64,000 nucleotides of DNA from Sphingomonas taxi (GCA_003243195.1 QFQI01000003.1:186001-250000); one strand, 5' to 3'. Positions 9,504-17,727 are shown, counted from the stretch's first letter. Program-made: numbers and translations. The notes: generated by a model from the sequence alone, not told the origin.

Positions 9504-10403
9504 ATGTCCATCCGTTTCGACGATCGAGTCGCCATCGTCACCGGCGCGGGCGGCGGTCTGGGCCGCCACTATGCGCTCGAACTCGCCCGGCGCGGCGCGC
9601 GCGTGGTGGTCAACGACCTGGGCGGCGATCGCAGCGGACATGGCGCGTCGGACGCGGCGCTGTCGGTGGTCGAGGAGATCACGGCGGCCGGCGGCGTCGC
9701 GATGGCGAACGGCGCCAGCGTCACCGATCACGAACAGATGGTCGAGATGGTCGCGCGCGCGAAGGAGGCATGGGGCGGCGTCCACATCCTCATCAACAAC
9801 GCCGGGGTGCTGCGCGACAAGACGTTCGCCAAGATGGACCCGGCCGATTTCGCGTTCGTGGTGCAGGTCCACCTGCTCGGCAGCGCGCATGCGACCAAGG
9901 CGTGCTGGGACACGTTCCGCGAACAGAATTACGGCCGCGTGCTGATGACCTCCTCGTCCTCGGGGCTGTTCGGCAATATCGGACAGGCCAATTACGGCGC
10001 GGCCAAGCTCGGCATCATCGGGCTGGCGCGCACGCTGCACCTCGAAGGCGCGCGCAACGGCATCCGCGTCAACACGATCGCCCCGACCGCCGGCACGCGC
10101 ATGACCGAGGATCTGTTCCCCGCCGATGCGCTCGCCACCTTCGCCCCCGAAAAGGTCGTCCCAGCCGCGCTGTTCCTGGTGAGCGAGGATGCGCCCTCCA
10201 ACCAGATTGTCGGCGCGGGCGCAGGGGTGGTGCAGGCGTGCCATATCGCGCTGACGCCGGGCGTGGCGCTGCGCGGCGACGACCTGTCGCCCGAGGGGGT
10301 GGCGCGCCACTGGGAGGCGATCACCGATCGCACCGGCGAGATCGTGCCGGGCACGGGCGTGGAACAGGCGATGCTGATCGGCAGGACGCTGGCGGGCGGG
10401 TGA
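9504..10403 (+). CDS. SDR-family NAD(P)-dependent oxidoreductase (MFE-2 type)
   Basis: A 299-residue short-chain dehydrogenase. The N-terminal cofactor motif is TGAGGGLGRHYALELARRG, the NNAG motif is present near residue 95, and the catalytic Ser-Tyr-Lys set is SSSSGLFG followed by YGAAK. The long insert and the phrase VVNDLGGD resemble the dehydrogenase domain of multifunctional enzyme type 2, which acts on 3-hydroxyacyl-CoA. Length over 250 residues agrees with that subgroup. ATG 9504 follows a GGAAGGAG ribosome-binding site. Substrate is inferred only from family; no hydratase partner is adjacent. Confidence 0.8.
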   Translation: MSIRFDDRVAIVTGAGGGLGRHYALELARRGARVVVNDLGGDRSGHGASDAALSVVEEITAAGGVAMANGASVTDHEQMVEMVARAKEAWGGVHILINNAGVLRDKTFAKMDPADFAFVVQVHLLGSAHATKACWDTFREQNYGRVLMTSSSSGLFGNIGQANYGAAKLGIIGLARTLHLEGARNGIRVNTIAPTAGTRMTEDLFPADALATFAPEKVVPAALFLVSEDAPSNQIVGAGAGVVQACHIALTPGVALRGDDLSPEGVARHWEAITDRTGEIVPGTGVEQAMLIGRTLAGG

Positions 10404-10448
10404 CCGCCGCGACGCCGGCTGCCGGCCGCCGGCCGTCGCGCGCTGCGG

Positions 10449-10793
10449 CTATTCCTCCACCAGCTTCATCAGGCGGCGTTCGACGGGCGCCAGCACCGGG
10501 CCGAGTTCCTGGCCGCGCCGGATCACCTGCCCCGCCTCGCCGACCAGCGCCCACATGCCCTGCCGGTGGCGCAGCGCGGGCCGCTTCTCGATGCGGAATT
10601 CCGGGCGTTCGGCGGTGCGGCGGAAGGCGGAGAAGATCGCCGCCTCGCGCCCCAGATCAATCGCATAGTCGCGCCAATGCCCCGCCGACACCATGCGACC
10701 GTACAGGTCGAGGATGCGGCCGAGCTCGTGCCGGTCGAAGCCGACCTGGCCCGGCCCGCGACCACTGGCGGGAAAGGGCGTGACGACACCCAT
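10449..10793 (-). CDS. DUF2794 protein
   Basis: A 114-residue soluble protein matching the DUF2794 pattern: FDRHELGRILDLYGRMV, then HWRDYAIDLG, FRRTAERPEFRIEKRP and a C-terminal RRGQEL. The family is almost confined to alphaproteobacteria and has no known function. Its ATG overlaps the TGA of cysE (ATGA), so it is the second gene of a cysE operon here. Nothing in the sequence points to catalysis. Confidence 0.8.
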   Translation of the reverse strand: MGVVTPFPASGRGPGQVGFDRHELGRILDLYGRMVSAGHWRDYAIDLGREAAIFSAFRRTAERPEFRIEKRPALRHRQGMWALVGEAGQVIRRGQELGPVLAPVERRLMKLVEE

Positions 10794-11500
10794 CAGGCGC
10801 GGTCGCGCTCCCGATCGTCGTCGCGCGGCTCATGGACGCCGCGCTGTTCCTCCACCAGCGCGTCGAGCCGCTTCTTCATCGCCTCCAGCTCGCAGCGCAG
10901 GATCTCCACCTTCTGCGTCGCCGGATCGAACAGGTCGCGACACGGCGTGCCGTACGGGACGAAGCGCGGTTCGGGCGCGGCGCCGCCGTCCACGACGGTC
11001 GGGCGCGCCGGGATGCCGACCATCACCGCGCCCGCCGGCACGTCACGCGTCACCACCGCATTCGCGCCGACGCGCGCGCGGGTACCAACGGTGATCGGTC
11101 CCAGCACCTGCGCGCCCGAACCGATGATCGCGCCATCGGCGATCGTCGGATGGCGCTTCCCCGCCACGCCATTGTCCGGGCTGGTCCCGCCCAGCGTGAC
11201 GCATTGGTAGATGGTCACGTCGTCGCCGATCTGCGCGGTTTCGCCGATCACCACGAAGCCGTGGTCGATGAAGAAATTGCGTCCGATCGTCGCGCCGGGA
11301 TGGATGTCGATCGCGGTCAGCATCCGCGACACATGGTTCACGATCCGCGCCGGCAGGTACAGTTTCGCGCGGTACAGGCGGTGCGCCACCCGGTGCCACG
11401 CCAGCGCCCACACGCCGGGATAGGTCAGCACCTCCCAGCGCGAATGCGGCGCCGGATCGCGCGCGCGGATCGAATCAAGGTAATCGGTCAGTCGCGACAT
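10793..11500 (-). CDS. cysE: Serine O-acetyltransferase
   Basis: A 235-residue acetyltransferase catalysing the first step of cysteine synthesis, L-serine + acetyl-CoA to O-acetylserine. It has a short N-terminal helical region, then a left-handed beta-helix of hexapeptide repeats with DIHPGATIGRNFFIDHG, GETAQIGDDVTIYQCVTLGG and HPTIADGAIIGSGAQVLGP. The histidines in DIHPG and DHG are the usual active-site positions. A charged C-terminal helix follows the catalytic domain. Start ATG 11500 was chosen because homology begins there, although the frame stays open upstream. It is divergent from a sulfite/organosulfur exporter, and the leader at 11542-11598 can fold. Confidence 0.9.
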   Translation of the reverse strand: MSRLTDYLDSIRARDPAPHSRWEVLTYPGVWALAWHRVAHRLYRAKLYLPARIVNHVSRMLTAIDIHPGATIGRNFFIDHGFVVIGETAQIGDDVTIYQCVTLGGTSPDNGVAGKRHPTIADGAIIGSGAQVLGPITVGTRARVGANAVVTRDVPAGAVMVGIPARPTVVDGGAAPEPRFVPYGTPCRDLFDPATQKVEILRCELEAMKKRLDALVEEQRGVHEPRDDDRERDRA

Positions 11501-11541
11501 CCGCTTCCCCCAGGACCGGCTTCGCCGGCGGCTTGATCGCG

Positions 11542-11598
11542 AAGATAGAGCGTCCCGGCGCCGGTTTCCATAAGCAGCGCTATCTTGTCCGAAACCGG
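11542..11598 (-). promoter_or_regulatory. Interleaved inverted repeats (pseudoknot-capable) in the cysE leader
   Basis: Two inverted repeats interleave: arms AAGATAGAGCG (11542-11552) and GCGCTATCTT (11577-11586), and arms CCGGTTTC (11561-11568) and GAAACCGG (11591-11598). The order left-A, left-B, right-A, right-B is that of an H-type pseudoknot. Read on the minus strand it lies 42 bases before the cysE start. The sequence does not show the SAM-II riboswitch core, so no known class is assigned. It could equally be a pair of protein operators for the divergent promoters of cysE and the exporter. Confidence 0.4.
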
Positions 11599-11672
11599 AT
11601 TTTCCTACCTTCGTTGTCGGGTATGCCCGATGACGGGACGATCGCGGCGCACCCGGCCGCGCGGGGGACTTC

Positions 11673-12443
11673 ATGCAGGCGCTTTCCGAACTCGATTTCA
11701 CCGCCTTGTGGCCGTTCATCGCGGTCGGCTTCGGCGCGCAGCTGGTGGACGGCGCGCTGGGCATGGCGTTCGGGGTGATCTGCAACACCTTGCTGGTGGC
11801 GGTGATCGGCTTGCCGCCGGCGCGCGCATCCGCCAACGTCCATATCGTCGAAACCTTCACCACCGCGATTTCCGGGATCAGCCATGCGATCACCGGCAAT
11901 ATCGACAAGCGGCTGTTCCTGCGGCTGCTGCTGCCCGGCGTGATCGGCGGCGTCAGCGGCGCCTATCTGCTCACCAACATCGACGGCAACACGATCAAGC
12001 CGTTCGTGCTGGCGTATCTGGTCGCGATCGGCCTGTACCTGCTGGTACGCGGGCTGCTCTTCCCGCCGCGAGTGAGCAAGCCCAAGGTGGTGGAACCACT
12101 GGGCCTGATCGGCGGCTTCATGGATGCGGCGGGCGGCGGCGGCTGGGGGCCGATCGTCACCTCCAACCTGCTGGTGCAGGGGGTGGAGCCGCGCAAGGTG
12201 GTCGGCACCGTCAGCGCGGTGGAGTTCTTCCTGACCGCCACGGTCTCCGCCACATTCCTGTACCATCTGGGGCTGAAGGACTTCGCGACCGCGACGGTCG
12301 GGCTGCTGATCGGTGGCGTCGTCGCCGCGCCGCTGGGGGCGTTCTTCGCCAAGCGCATCCCGATGAAGGTGATGCTGGTGCTGGTCGGCACGGTCCTGAC
12401 GATCACCAGCACCTATGGCTTCATCCGCGCAGTGCTGATGTAG
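11673..12443 (+). CDS. TauE/SafE-family sulfite/organosulfonate exporter
   Basis: A 256-residue membrane protein with about eight hydrophobic segments in two related halves, each marked by a glycine-rich motif: FGAQLVDGALGMAFG near residue 20 and GGFMDAAGGGGWGPI near 148. These are the TauE/SafE (DUF81) repeats. Members export sulfite, sulfoacetate or related anions. Standing divergent to cysE supports a sulfur role by context only. The start ATG 11673 is followed directly by the family's N-terminal helix. Confidence 0.8.
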   Translation: MQALSELDFTALWPFIAVGFGAQLVDGALGMAFGVICNTLLVAVIGLPPARASANVHIVETFTTAISGISHAITGNIDKRLFLRLLLPGVIGGVSGAYLLTNIDGNTIKPFVLAYLVAIGLYLLVRGLLFPPRVSKPKVVEPLGLIGGFMDAAGGGGWGPIVTSNLLVQGVEPRKVVGTVSAVEFFLTATVSATFLYHLGLKDFATATVGLLIGGVVAAPLGAFFAKRIPMKVMLVLVGTVLTITSTYGFIRAVLM

Positions 12444-12479
12444 CATCGGCGAGGGGAGCGGTTCGCGCGCTCTCCCATA

Positions 12480-12510
12480 CCCGTCACCACGGCCCGCGCC
12501 GGGTGACGGG
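12480..12510. terminator. Stem-loop between convergent exporter and ahpD genes
   Basis: Perfect 9-base arms CCCGTCACC (12480-12488) and GGTGACGGG (12502-12510) flank a GC-rich loop. The hairpin lies between two convergent genes (stops at 12443 and 12522) and could end transcription from both sides. No T-run is present on either strand. Confidence 0.5.
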
Positions 12511-12521
12511 CGATGGACGCC

Positions 12522-13043
12522 TCAGGCGCTGACCGCGTGCACGGTCGCAACCGCCTTCATCACCGATGCGATGCGCACCGACGACTGGATCACCTCGGCG
12601 GTGACACCGGCCTTCTTCAGGATCTGCTCGTGGCTGTCGATGCACATGCCGCAGCCGTTCATCGCGCTGACCGCCAGGCTGAACAGTTCGAAATCCACCT
12701 TGTCGATGCCCGGCGCGCCGATCACGTTCATGCGCAGCTTGGCCGGCATGCGGCTGTATTCGTCGTTCCCGGCCAGGTGGGTGAAGCGATAATAGACGTT
12801 GTTCATCGCCATCACCGCCGCCGCCGCGCGCGCCGCATTGGCCGCCTCCGGCGTCAGCTTGCCATCGACCTCGGCCTCGGTCGCCTCCACCAGCGGCTTG
12901 TGGCCGGAACCGTGCGCGCAGGCGAGCAGCAGGCCGTATTTGCGCTGGTCGTTCAGCACCGTCTCGTTCAGCAGCGAGCCGACGTTGAGGCGGATGTCCT
13001 TGGCATAATCGGGCAACGTGCCCGCGAATTCCTTGAGCGCCAT
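12522..13043 (-). CDS. ahpD: Alkyl hydroperoxidase AhpD
   Basis: A 173-residue carboxymuconolactone-decarboxylase-fold peroxidase that can recycle AhpC. The redox motif is CGMCIDSHE with Cys131, Cys134 and His138, close to Cys130/Cys133/His137 of mycobacterial AhpD. The start at 13043 (MALKEFAGTLPDYAKD) was chosen because it aligns with the family's N-terminus; an in-frame ATG at 13061 would add six residues. It follows ahpC on the same strand with about 170 bases and a hairpin between, so expression may be unequal. Confidence 0.92.
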   Translation of the reverse strand: MALKEFAGTLPDYAKDIRLNVGSLLNETVLNDQRKYGLLLACAHGSGHKPLVEATEAEVDGKLTPEAANAARAAAAVMAMNNVYYRFTHLAGNDEYSRMPAKLRMNVIGAPGIDKVDFELFSLAVSAMNGCGMCIDSHEQILKKAGVTAEVIQSSVRIASVMKAVATVHAVSA

Positions 13044-13178
13044 AGTCTGTCTTTCGGACATGCGTCACCGGCGCCCGAGGCCATCGCCGGGGCGAGCGCG
13101 ACGAAGCGGTCCGACGCGACACGCGCGGACCGCCGCGCCGCACCCGCCATGGCGGCCGGGCGACCTGGTGACGACGAT

Positions 13179-13208
13179 GGGGATGGGGCGGGACCGATGC
13201 CCCACCCC
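13179..13208 (-). terminator. Stem-loop in the ahpC-ahpD gap
   Basis: Arms GGGGATGGGGC (13179-13189) and GCCCCACCCC (13199-13208) pair with a one-base bulge. The structure begins eight bases after the ahpC stop on the minus strand. It lacks a T-run and may attenuate read-through into ahpD or protect the ahpC mRNA end. Confidence 0.4.
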
Positions 13209-13215
13209 GGAGGGA

Positions 13216-13761
13216 TCAGGCCGCGACCTGAAGGACGTCGTCGCCCTTGTTCCAGTTGCACGGGCACAGCTCGTCGGTCTGCAGCGCGTCGAGCACGCGC
13301 AGCGTCTCCGCCGGGTTGCGGCCGACGTTCAGGCCGTTGACCTGCACCGCCTGGATGATGTTGTCCGGGTCGACGATGAAGGTCGCGCGGAACGCGACAT
13401 GCTCGTTGCGGTCGACGATGCCCAGCGCGTCGGCAAGCTTGCGGCCGTTGTCCGCCAGCCACGGGAAGTCCGCCGCCGCCAGATCCGGGTCCGACTTGCG
13501 CCACGCCAGATGGACATGCGCAGTGTCGGTGGAGGCGCCGATCAGCACCGCGTCGCGGTCCTCGAAATCGCCCTTGATCTGGCTGTAGCCGACGATCTCG
13601 GTCGGGCAGACGAAGGTGAAATCCTTCGGCCAGTAGAACAGCACCTTCCACTTGCCGGGATAGGCGGTGGTCAGGTCCAGCGTCTCGCCCGCGGGCAGAG
13701 CAGAAACGCCCTGCTGGACGGGGATGGTCAGCGCCGGAAAGGTATCGCCGATGGTCAGCAT
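13216..13761 (-). CDS. ahpC: Alkyl hydroperoxide reductase AhpC (2-Cys peroxiredoxin)
   Basis: A 181-residue peroxiredoxin. The peroxidatic cysteine is Cys52 in DFTFVCPTEI, and the C-terminal ELCPCNW holds candidate resolving cysteines 166 and 168. This arrangement resembles the AhpE/AhpC group that pairs with AhpD rather than AhpF. The start MLTIGDTFPALTIP at 13761 fits the family; the open frame upstream shadows the divergent oxyR gene. It reduces organic peroxides and peroxynitrite in the cytoplasm. Control by the divergent OxyR is expected. Confidence 0.93.
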   Translation of the reverse strand: MLTIGDTFPALTIPVQQGVSALPAGETLDLTTAYPGKWKVLFYWPKDFTFVCPTEIVGYSQIKGDFEDRDAVLIGASTDTAHVHLAWRKSDPDLAAADFPWLADNGRKLADALGIVDRNEHVAFRATFIVDPDNIIQAVQVNGLNVGRNPAETLRVLDALQTDELCPCNWNKGDDVLQVAA

Positions 13762-13846
13762 GGTGGGCTCCTCGATAAAGAAAACGGAGTTCCAGCCATC
13801 CTCTCGCTCACGGTCGGCGTTCTCGCCGCTCTCGTTACCCGACGAC

Positions 13847-13881
13847 ATAGAGGCTTTTGCATGATCGAGCAAATCGTCTAT
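13847..13881. promoter_or_regulatory. Candidate OxyR site in the ahpC-oxyR intergenic region
   Basis: An ATAG (13847-13850) and CTAT (13878-13881) face each other across an AT-rich stretch in an otherwise GC-rich gap. OxyR consensus has outer ATAG and CTAT half sites, but here they are two bases closer than the canonical 37-base element and the inner half sites are poor. The position, centred 85-115 bases before ahpC and 30-65 before oxyR, is right for shared control. Confidence 0.35.
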
Positions 13882-13911
13882 TCCATCACCGTTGATCGAG
13901 AGAGACGATGA

Positions 13912-14814
13912 ATGGCCGCGACCTACCTGCCGACGCTGAAGCAATTGCAATATCTGGTCGCGCTGAAGGACCATGGTCACTTCGGGCGCGCGGCGGAGGC
14001 GTGTTTCGTGACGCAATCCACGCTGTCGGCGGGGTTGCGCGAACTGGAGACGCTGATCGGCGTGACGCTGGTCGAGCGCACGCGCCGCGTGGTGCGCTTC
14101 ACCCCGCTGGGCGAGCAGATCGCCACCAAGGCCCGCGTGGTGCTGCGCGAGGCGGAGGAACTGGGCGACATGGCGCGCGCCGCCGGCCGCCCGCTGTCGG
14201 GCGAGATGCGGATGAGCGTGATCCCGACGATCGCGCCGTTCCTGCTGCCGCGAATCCTGCCGCGGCTGCGCCGCGACTATCCCGAGCTGAAGCTGTTCCT
14301 GCGCGAGGAGCCGAGCGGCCCGGCGTGCGAATCGCTGCACAACGGCCGCACCGACTGCGTGCTGCTCGCCCTGCCCTATGCGTGTGGCGAGGTGACGGTG
14401 CTGAAGCTGTTCGACGACCATCTGTTCCTGGCGTTCCCGCGCGGCGAGATGCCCGCCTCCGCCGCCGCGGTCCAGCCCGCCGATATCGACGAGACGCGGC
14501 TGTTGCTGCTGGAGGACGGGCATTGCCTGAAGGACCATGCGCTGGCGGCGTGCAACCGCGCCGAACTGCGCGCGGAGGCGGCGATGCTGGGCACGTCGCT
14601 GCACACGATGGTGCAGATGGTCGACAATGGCCTGGGCGTCACCATGCTGCCCAAGATCGCGCTGGACGCCGGGATCCTCGACCATACCGATGTCGTCGCG
14701 CGGCCGCTCGACGCCGCCGCCCCGGTGCGGACGCTGGCGCTGGTGTGGCGCCGCGCCTCGCCGCGCGAACGCGACTTCCAGTTGCTGGGGGAGGTGCTGA
14801 GGGCAGCGGGGTGA
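13912..14814 (+). CDS. oxyR: Hydrogen-peroxide-sensing regulator OxyR (LysR family)
   Basis: A 300-residue LysR-type regulator. The N-terminal winged helix (about 8-67) has LKQLQYLVALKDHGHFGRAA and TQSTLSAGLRELE. The redox cysteines are seen in EDGHCLKDHALAACNRAE at residues 205 and 214, nine apart exactly as Cys199/Cys208 of E. coli OxyR. This distinguishes it from generic LysR proteins. It is divergent from ahpC-ahpD, the classic target arrangement. Start ATG 13912 gives MAATYLPTLKQL. Confidence 0.93.
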   Translation: MAATYLPTLKQLQYLVALKDHGHFGRAAEACFVTQSTLSAGLRELETLIGVTLVERTRRVVRFTPLGEQIATKARVVLREAEELGDMARAAGRPLSGEMRMSVIPTIAPFLLPRILPRLRRDYPELKLFLREEPSGPACESLHNGRTDCVLLALPYACGEVTVLKLFDDHLFLAFPRGEMPASAAAVQPADIDETRLLLLEDGHCLKDHALAACNRAELRAEAAMLGTSLHTMVQMVDNGLGVTMLPKIALDAGILDHTDVVARPLDAAAPVRTLALVWRRASPRERDFQLLGEVLRAAG

Positions 14815-14854
14815 GAGCCTCGACCCTCGCGCTTCGCCGGTTCCCGGACAGCCT

Positions 14855-15286
14855 CTAGCGCCAGCGCGCCGCCGCCGCATCGTCGGTGGCGCGGGCCTCC
14901 ACCCAGCGCGCCGCGCCGTCCACCGTCTCGCGCTTCCAGAACGGCGCATCGGTCTTCAGCCGGTCGATGAGATAGGCGCATGCCTCCAGCGCCGCCGCGC
15001 GATGCGGCGCGCAGGTGCCGACGAACACGATCCGCTCGCCCGGCGTCATCGGCCCGACGCGGTGCACCACGCTGGCCGCCGTCAGCGACCAGCGCGCCAC
15101 CGCCTCCTCCGCCAGCCGCGTCAGCGCCGCCTCGGTCGCGCCGGGATAATGTTCCAGCTCCAGCACCGCCACGCCTTCGTCGGCCCGCACCAGCCCGGTG
15201 AAGGTCGCCACCGCCCCGCCCCGCTCCAGCGCGGCGAGCTCCGCGCCCGCGTCGATCGGCTCGCGCCCGACATGGACGCGAATCAT
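14855..15286 (-). CDS. moaE: Molybdopterin synthase catalytic subunit MoaE
   Basis: The 143-residue large subunit of molybdopterin synthase, which inserts two sulfurs into cyclic pyranopterin monophosphate. Family marks are FTGLVR, LELEHYPG, VHRVGPMTPGE, the helix CAYLIDRLKTDAPFWK with the catalytic lysines, and GARWVEA near the end. ATG 15286 overlaps the moaD stop (ATGA), consistent with 1:1 translation of the two subunits. An open frame upstream is shadow of moaD. Confidence 0.94.
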   Translation of the reverse strand: MIRVHVGREPIDAGAELAALERGGAVATFTGLVRADEGVAVLELEHYPGATEAALTRLAEEAVARWSLTAASVVHRVGPMTPGERIVFVGTCAPHRAAALEACAYLIDRLKTDAPFWKRETVDGAARWVEARATDDAAAARWR

Positions 15287-15534
15287 CCGCCGGTCACCGG
15301 CGGGAAGATCGCCACCTCGCGCGCGCGCGCCACCGCCGCGTCGAGCGGCACGAACACCTGATCCACCGCCGCGCGCAGCTTCGCGCGATCGGCGAAGGCG
15401 GCGGCGTGCCCGTCGCTGCGCCCGGCGAGCCAGTCGATCAGCCCGGCGACGCTGTCGACCCCGGGGGGCGGCACCAGTTCCTCCTCGGCGACGCCGATCC
15501 GTTCGCGGACCCAGGCGAAATACACGATCCGCAC
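15283..15534 (-). CDS. moaD: Molybdopterin synthase sulfur carrier MoaD
   Basis: An 83-residue ubiquitin-like protein whose C-terminus ends VTGG; the terminal Gly-Gly is thiocarboxylated and donates sulfur in MoaE. N-terminus MRIVYFAWVRERIG and the motif VFVPLDAAV fit MoaD. The start is GTG at 15534, seven bases from the pgsA stop. It lies between pgsA and moaE on one strand. Confidence 0.92.
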   Translation of the reverse strand: MRIVYFAWVRERIGVAEEELVPPPGVDSVAGLIDWLAGRSDGHAAAFADRAKLRAAVDQVFVPLDAAVARAREVAIFPPVTGG

Positions 15535-15540
15535 CGTCGC

Positions 15541-16107
15541 TCAGTCCATGTGCCGCAGGCCGACGCGCAGATAGTCCCAGCCCGTCACCATCGTCAGCGC
15601 CGCCGCGCCCCACAGGCTGGCCAGCCCGGCGACCTTGATCCATGCCTCGCCGGGGAGCGCGCCCGCCAGGATCAGTGCGCCCAGCGACACCAGTTGCAGC
15701 GTCGTCTTCCACTTGGCCAGCCGCGACACCGGCAGCGACACCTGAAGTCCGGCCAGGAACTCGCGCAGCCCGCTCACCGCGATCTCGCGCAGCAGGATCA
15801 CCAGCGCGGCGATGATATGGACGCCGGTGATCGCCGCCACGTCGTCATGCCGCGTGCCGACCAGCATCAGGATCACGGCGGCGACCATGATCTTGTCCGC
15901 GATCGGATCCAGGAACACGCCCAGCCGCGACACCGCGCCCTGTGCGCGCGCCAGATAGCCGTCGAAATAATCGGTGATGCCCATCAGGCAGTAGAGCGCG
16001 AAGGCGATGCCGAACCCGGCACGCCAGCTTGGCCACCACAGGAAGGCGACCAGCAGCGGCACCGCGACGATGCGCGACAGCGTGAGGAGGTTGGGCAGCG
16101 ACAGCAT
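15541..16107 (-). CDS. pgsA: CDP-diacylglycerol-glycerol-3-phosphate 3-phosphatidyltransferase
   Basis: A 188-residue inner-membrane enzyme making phosphatidylglycerol phosphate, the committed step to anionic phospholipids. The CDP-alcohol phosphotransferase motif is present as TDYFDGYLARAQGAVSRLGVFLDPIADK, with all acidic residues of D-x2-DG-x2-AR-x8-G-x3-D-x3-D. Four or more membrane segments are evident, and MLSLPNLLTLSRI is the usual start. It leads a pgsA-moaD-moaE operon and diverges from an LplT-like transporter. Confidence 0.94.
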   Translation of the reverse strand: MLSLPNLLTLSRIVAVPLLVAFLWWPSWRAGFGIAFALYCLMGITDYFDGYLARAQGAVSRLGVFLDPIADKIMVAAVILMLVGTRHDDVAAITGVHIIAALVILLREIAVSGLREFLAGLQVSLPVSRLAKWKTTLQLVSLGALILAGALPGEAWIKVAGLASLWGAAALTMVTGWDYLRVGLRHMD

Positions 16108-16236
16108 CGCGCGCCGACGTGGACCCGCCGCGCGGGACACGCAACCCTGTACGCCACGAAAATCGCCGTTGGATCGCGCCGCGCCAGCCGCTATGCACGG
16201 GCGAAGTGCAACAATCCGGGGGCCCGGACCCGCGTC

Positions 16237-17532
16237 ATGATCAATGCCCTCGGGCTCCTCAAGCGGCGGCGTTTCCTGCCGCTGTTCACCACCCAGTTCC
16301 TCGGTGCCTTCAACGACAACCTGTTCAAGACCTCGATGGTGCTGTTCGCCACCTACGAGATTTTCGCCGACGAAACGCAGGAAAGCTTCTTCAATGCGCT
16401 GAGCGCGGCGCTGTTCATCCTGCCGTTCTTCATTCTGTCCGCGCTGTCGGGCCAGTTGGCGGACACGATGGACAAGGCGCGCATCATCCGCATCGTGAAG
16501 ACGGTGGAGATCGCGATCATGGCGGTCGGCGGCGCCGGGCTGATGCTGGCACGCACCGGCGCGGTCACGGTGCCGCTGGTGCTGATGCTCGCCGCGGTCA
16601 CCGGCCTGGGGGTCCATTCCACCTTCTTCGGCCCGATCAAATATGCGATCCTGCCGCAGCATCTGGACGAGGACGACGTGCTCGGCGGCACCGGGCTGGT
16701 GGAGGCGGGCACGTATCTGTCGATCCTGCTGGGCACGATCGTCGCCGGCTTCGTCTATCATTCGACCACATGGGTCGCGGTGCTGACGATCACGGTGGCG
16801 GTGCTCGGCTGGGCCAGCGCGCGCGCGGTGCCGCCCGCCCCCCGGCTGGGGCCGAAGCTGACGATCGACTACAATCCCTTTCGCGCGTCGTGGCGGCTGG
16901 TCGCGGGAACGATGCACATCCCGCGGCTGTTCATGGCGATCTGCGCGATCAGCTTCTTCTGGACGATCGGCTCGGTGCTCATCATCGTCTTCCCGCCGCT
17001 GGTGAAGAACGTGCTGACCGCCGATGCCAGCGTCGCCAGCCTGGTGCTGGCGGTATTCTCGGTCGGCGTGGCGATCGGCTCGGTGGTCATCAACCTGATG
17101 CTCAAGGGGCGGATCTCGGCGTGCTTCGCGCCGGCGTCGGTGATCGCGATGGGGCTGGCGGTGCTCGCCTTCTGGTGGGTGGTCGGGCTGTGGACGCCCG
17201 CGCCGGCCGGGCGATTGTTCGACATGGCGGCATTCGTCGCGCAGCCGCACGCGCTGCTCGTGCTCGCCGCGCTGCTGGGCGTCGCGATCTTCGGGGGGAT
17301 GTTCGTGGTGCCGCTCTACGCCTTCCTGACCACGACCGTGACCAAGGACCATACCGCGCGCACGGTGGCCGCCAACAACGTCGTCAATGCCGGGGCGATG
17401 ACCTTCGGTTCGGTGGCGGTCGCCGGGATCACCGCGCTGGGCGTCACGCCGTCGCAACTGCTGCTGGTGGTGGTCGGCATGTGCGTGATCTCGGCGATGA
17501 TCGCGCAGCGCCTGCACCGCGCCTGCGACTAG
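16237..17532 (+). CDS. MFS transporter related to LplT (lysophospholipid flippase)
   Basis: A 431-residue, roughly 12-segment permease. It begins with FTTQFLGAFNDNLFKTSMV; the FNDN motif is typical of the LplT group and of Aas-type fusions that import lysophospholipids for re-acylation. The middle phrase STFFGPIKYAILPQHL is also shared. No acyltransferase domain follows, so it is a stand-alone transporter. Divergence from pgsA by 129 bases fits a lipid role. The start ATG 16237 was taken because upstream sequence shadows pgsA. Confidence 0.8.
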   Translation: MINALGLLKRRRFLPLFTTQFLGAFNDNLFKTSMVLFATYEIFADETQESFFNALSAALFILPFFILSALSGQLADTMDKARIIRIVKTVEIAIMAVGGAGLMLARTGAVTVPLVLMLAAVTGLGVHSTFFGPIKYAILPQHLDEDDVLGGTGLVEAGTYLSILLGTIVAGFVYHSTTWVAVLTITVAVLGWASARAVPPAPRLGPKLTIDYNPFRASWRLVAGTMHIPRLFMAICAISFFWTIGSVLIIVFPPLVKNVLTADASVASLVLAVFSVGVAIGSVVINLMLKGRISACFAPASVIAMGLAVLAFWWVVGLWTPAPAGRLFDMAAFVAQPHALLVLAALLGVAIFGGMFVVPLYAFLTTTVTKDHTARTVAANNVVNAGAMTFGSVAVAGITALGVTPSQLLLVVVGMCVISAMIAQRLHRACD

Positions 17533-17559
17533 AGGCGCACGGACATCAGGTCAGCGGCG

Positions 17560-17727
17560 TCAGATCAGCAGCGTCGAGAAGCAGGTGAAGAACGCCGCGA
17601 AGCTCAACAGGAACAGCCGCACATCGAACGCGCCGCCGCGTTGCGCCGCCATGCGCGGCGGCGGCGGCAACGTGCGGCGGAAGGGATGGCGGGCACCTTC
17701 GTTGGTGAGGACGAGTCGACGATCCAT
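17560..17727 (-). CDS. Small single-span membrane protein, function unknown
   Basis: A 55-residue reading frame starting ATG at 17727 (an ATG at 17733 would add two residues). A basic, proline-rich N-terminus with four consecutive prolines is followed by one hydrophobic segment, FDVRLFLLSFAAFFTCFSTL, and the stop. The strongly biased hydrophobic tail and its position between convergent or separate transcripts, where the DNA is otherwise unassigned, suggest a real protein. No family is recognised with certainty. Confidence 0.5.
   Translation of the reverse strand: MDRRLVLTNEGARHPFRRTLPPPPRMAAQRGGAFDVRLFLLSFAAFFTCFSTLLI

Noticed and set aside
11542..11598. SAM-II riboswitch.
   Set aside because: The topology (H-type pseudoknot) is similar but the conserved SAM-II core bases are not seen, so only an unclassified element is reported.
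13847..13881. Firm assignment of a canonical OxyR binding site.
   Set aside because: Only the outer half sites are recognisable and their spacing is two bases short, so it is listed as a low-confidence candidate.
15406..16236. Possible N-terminal extension of the LplT-like transporter.
   Set aside because: The extension is antisense to moaD and pgsA and is not hydrophobic; the FNDN-type N-terminus begins right after ATG 16237.
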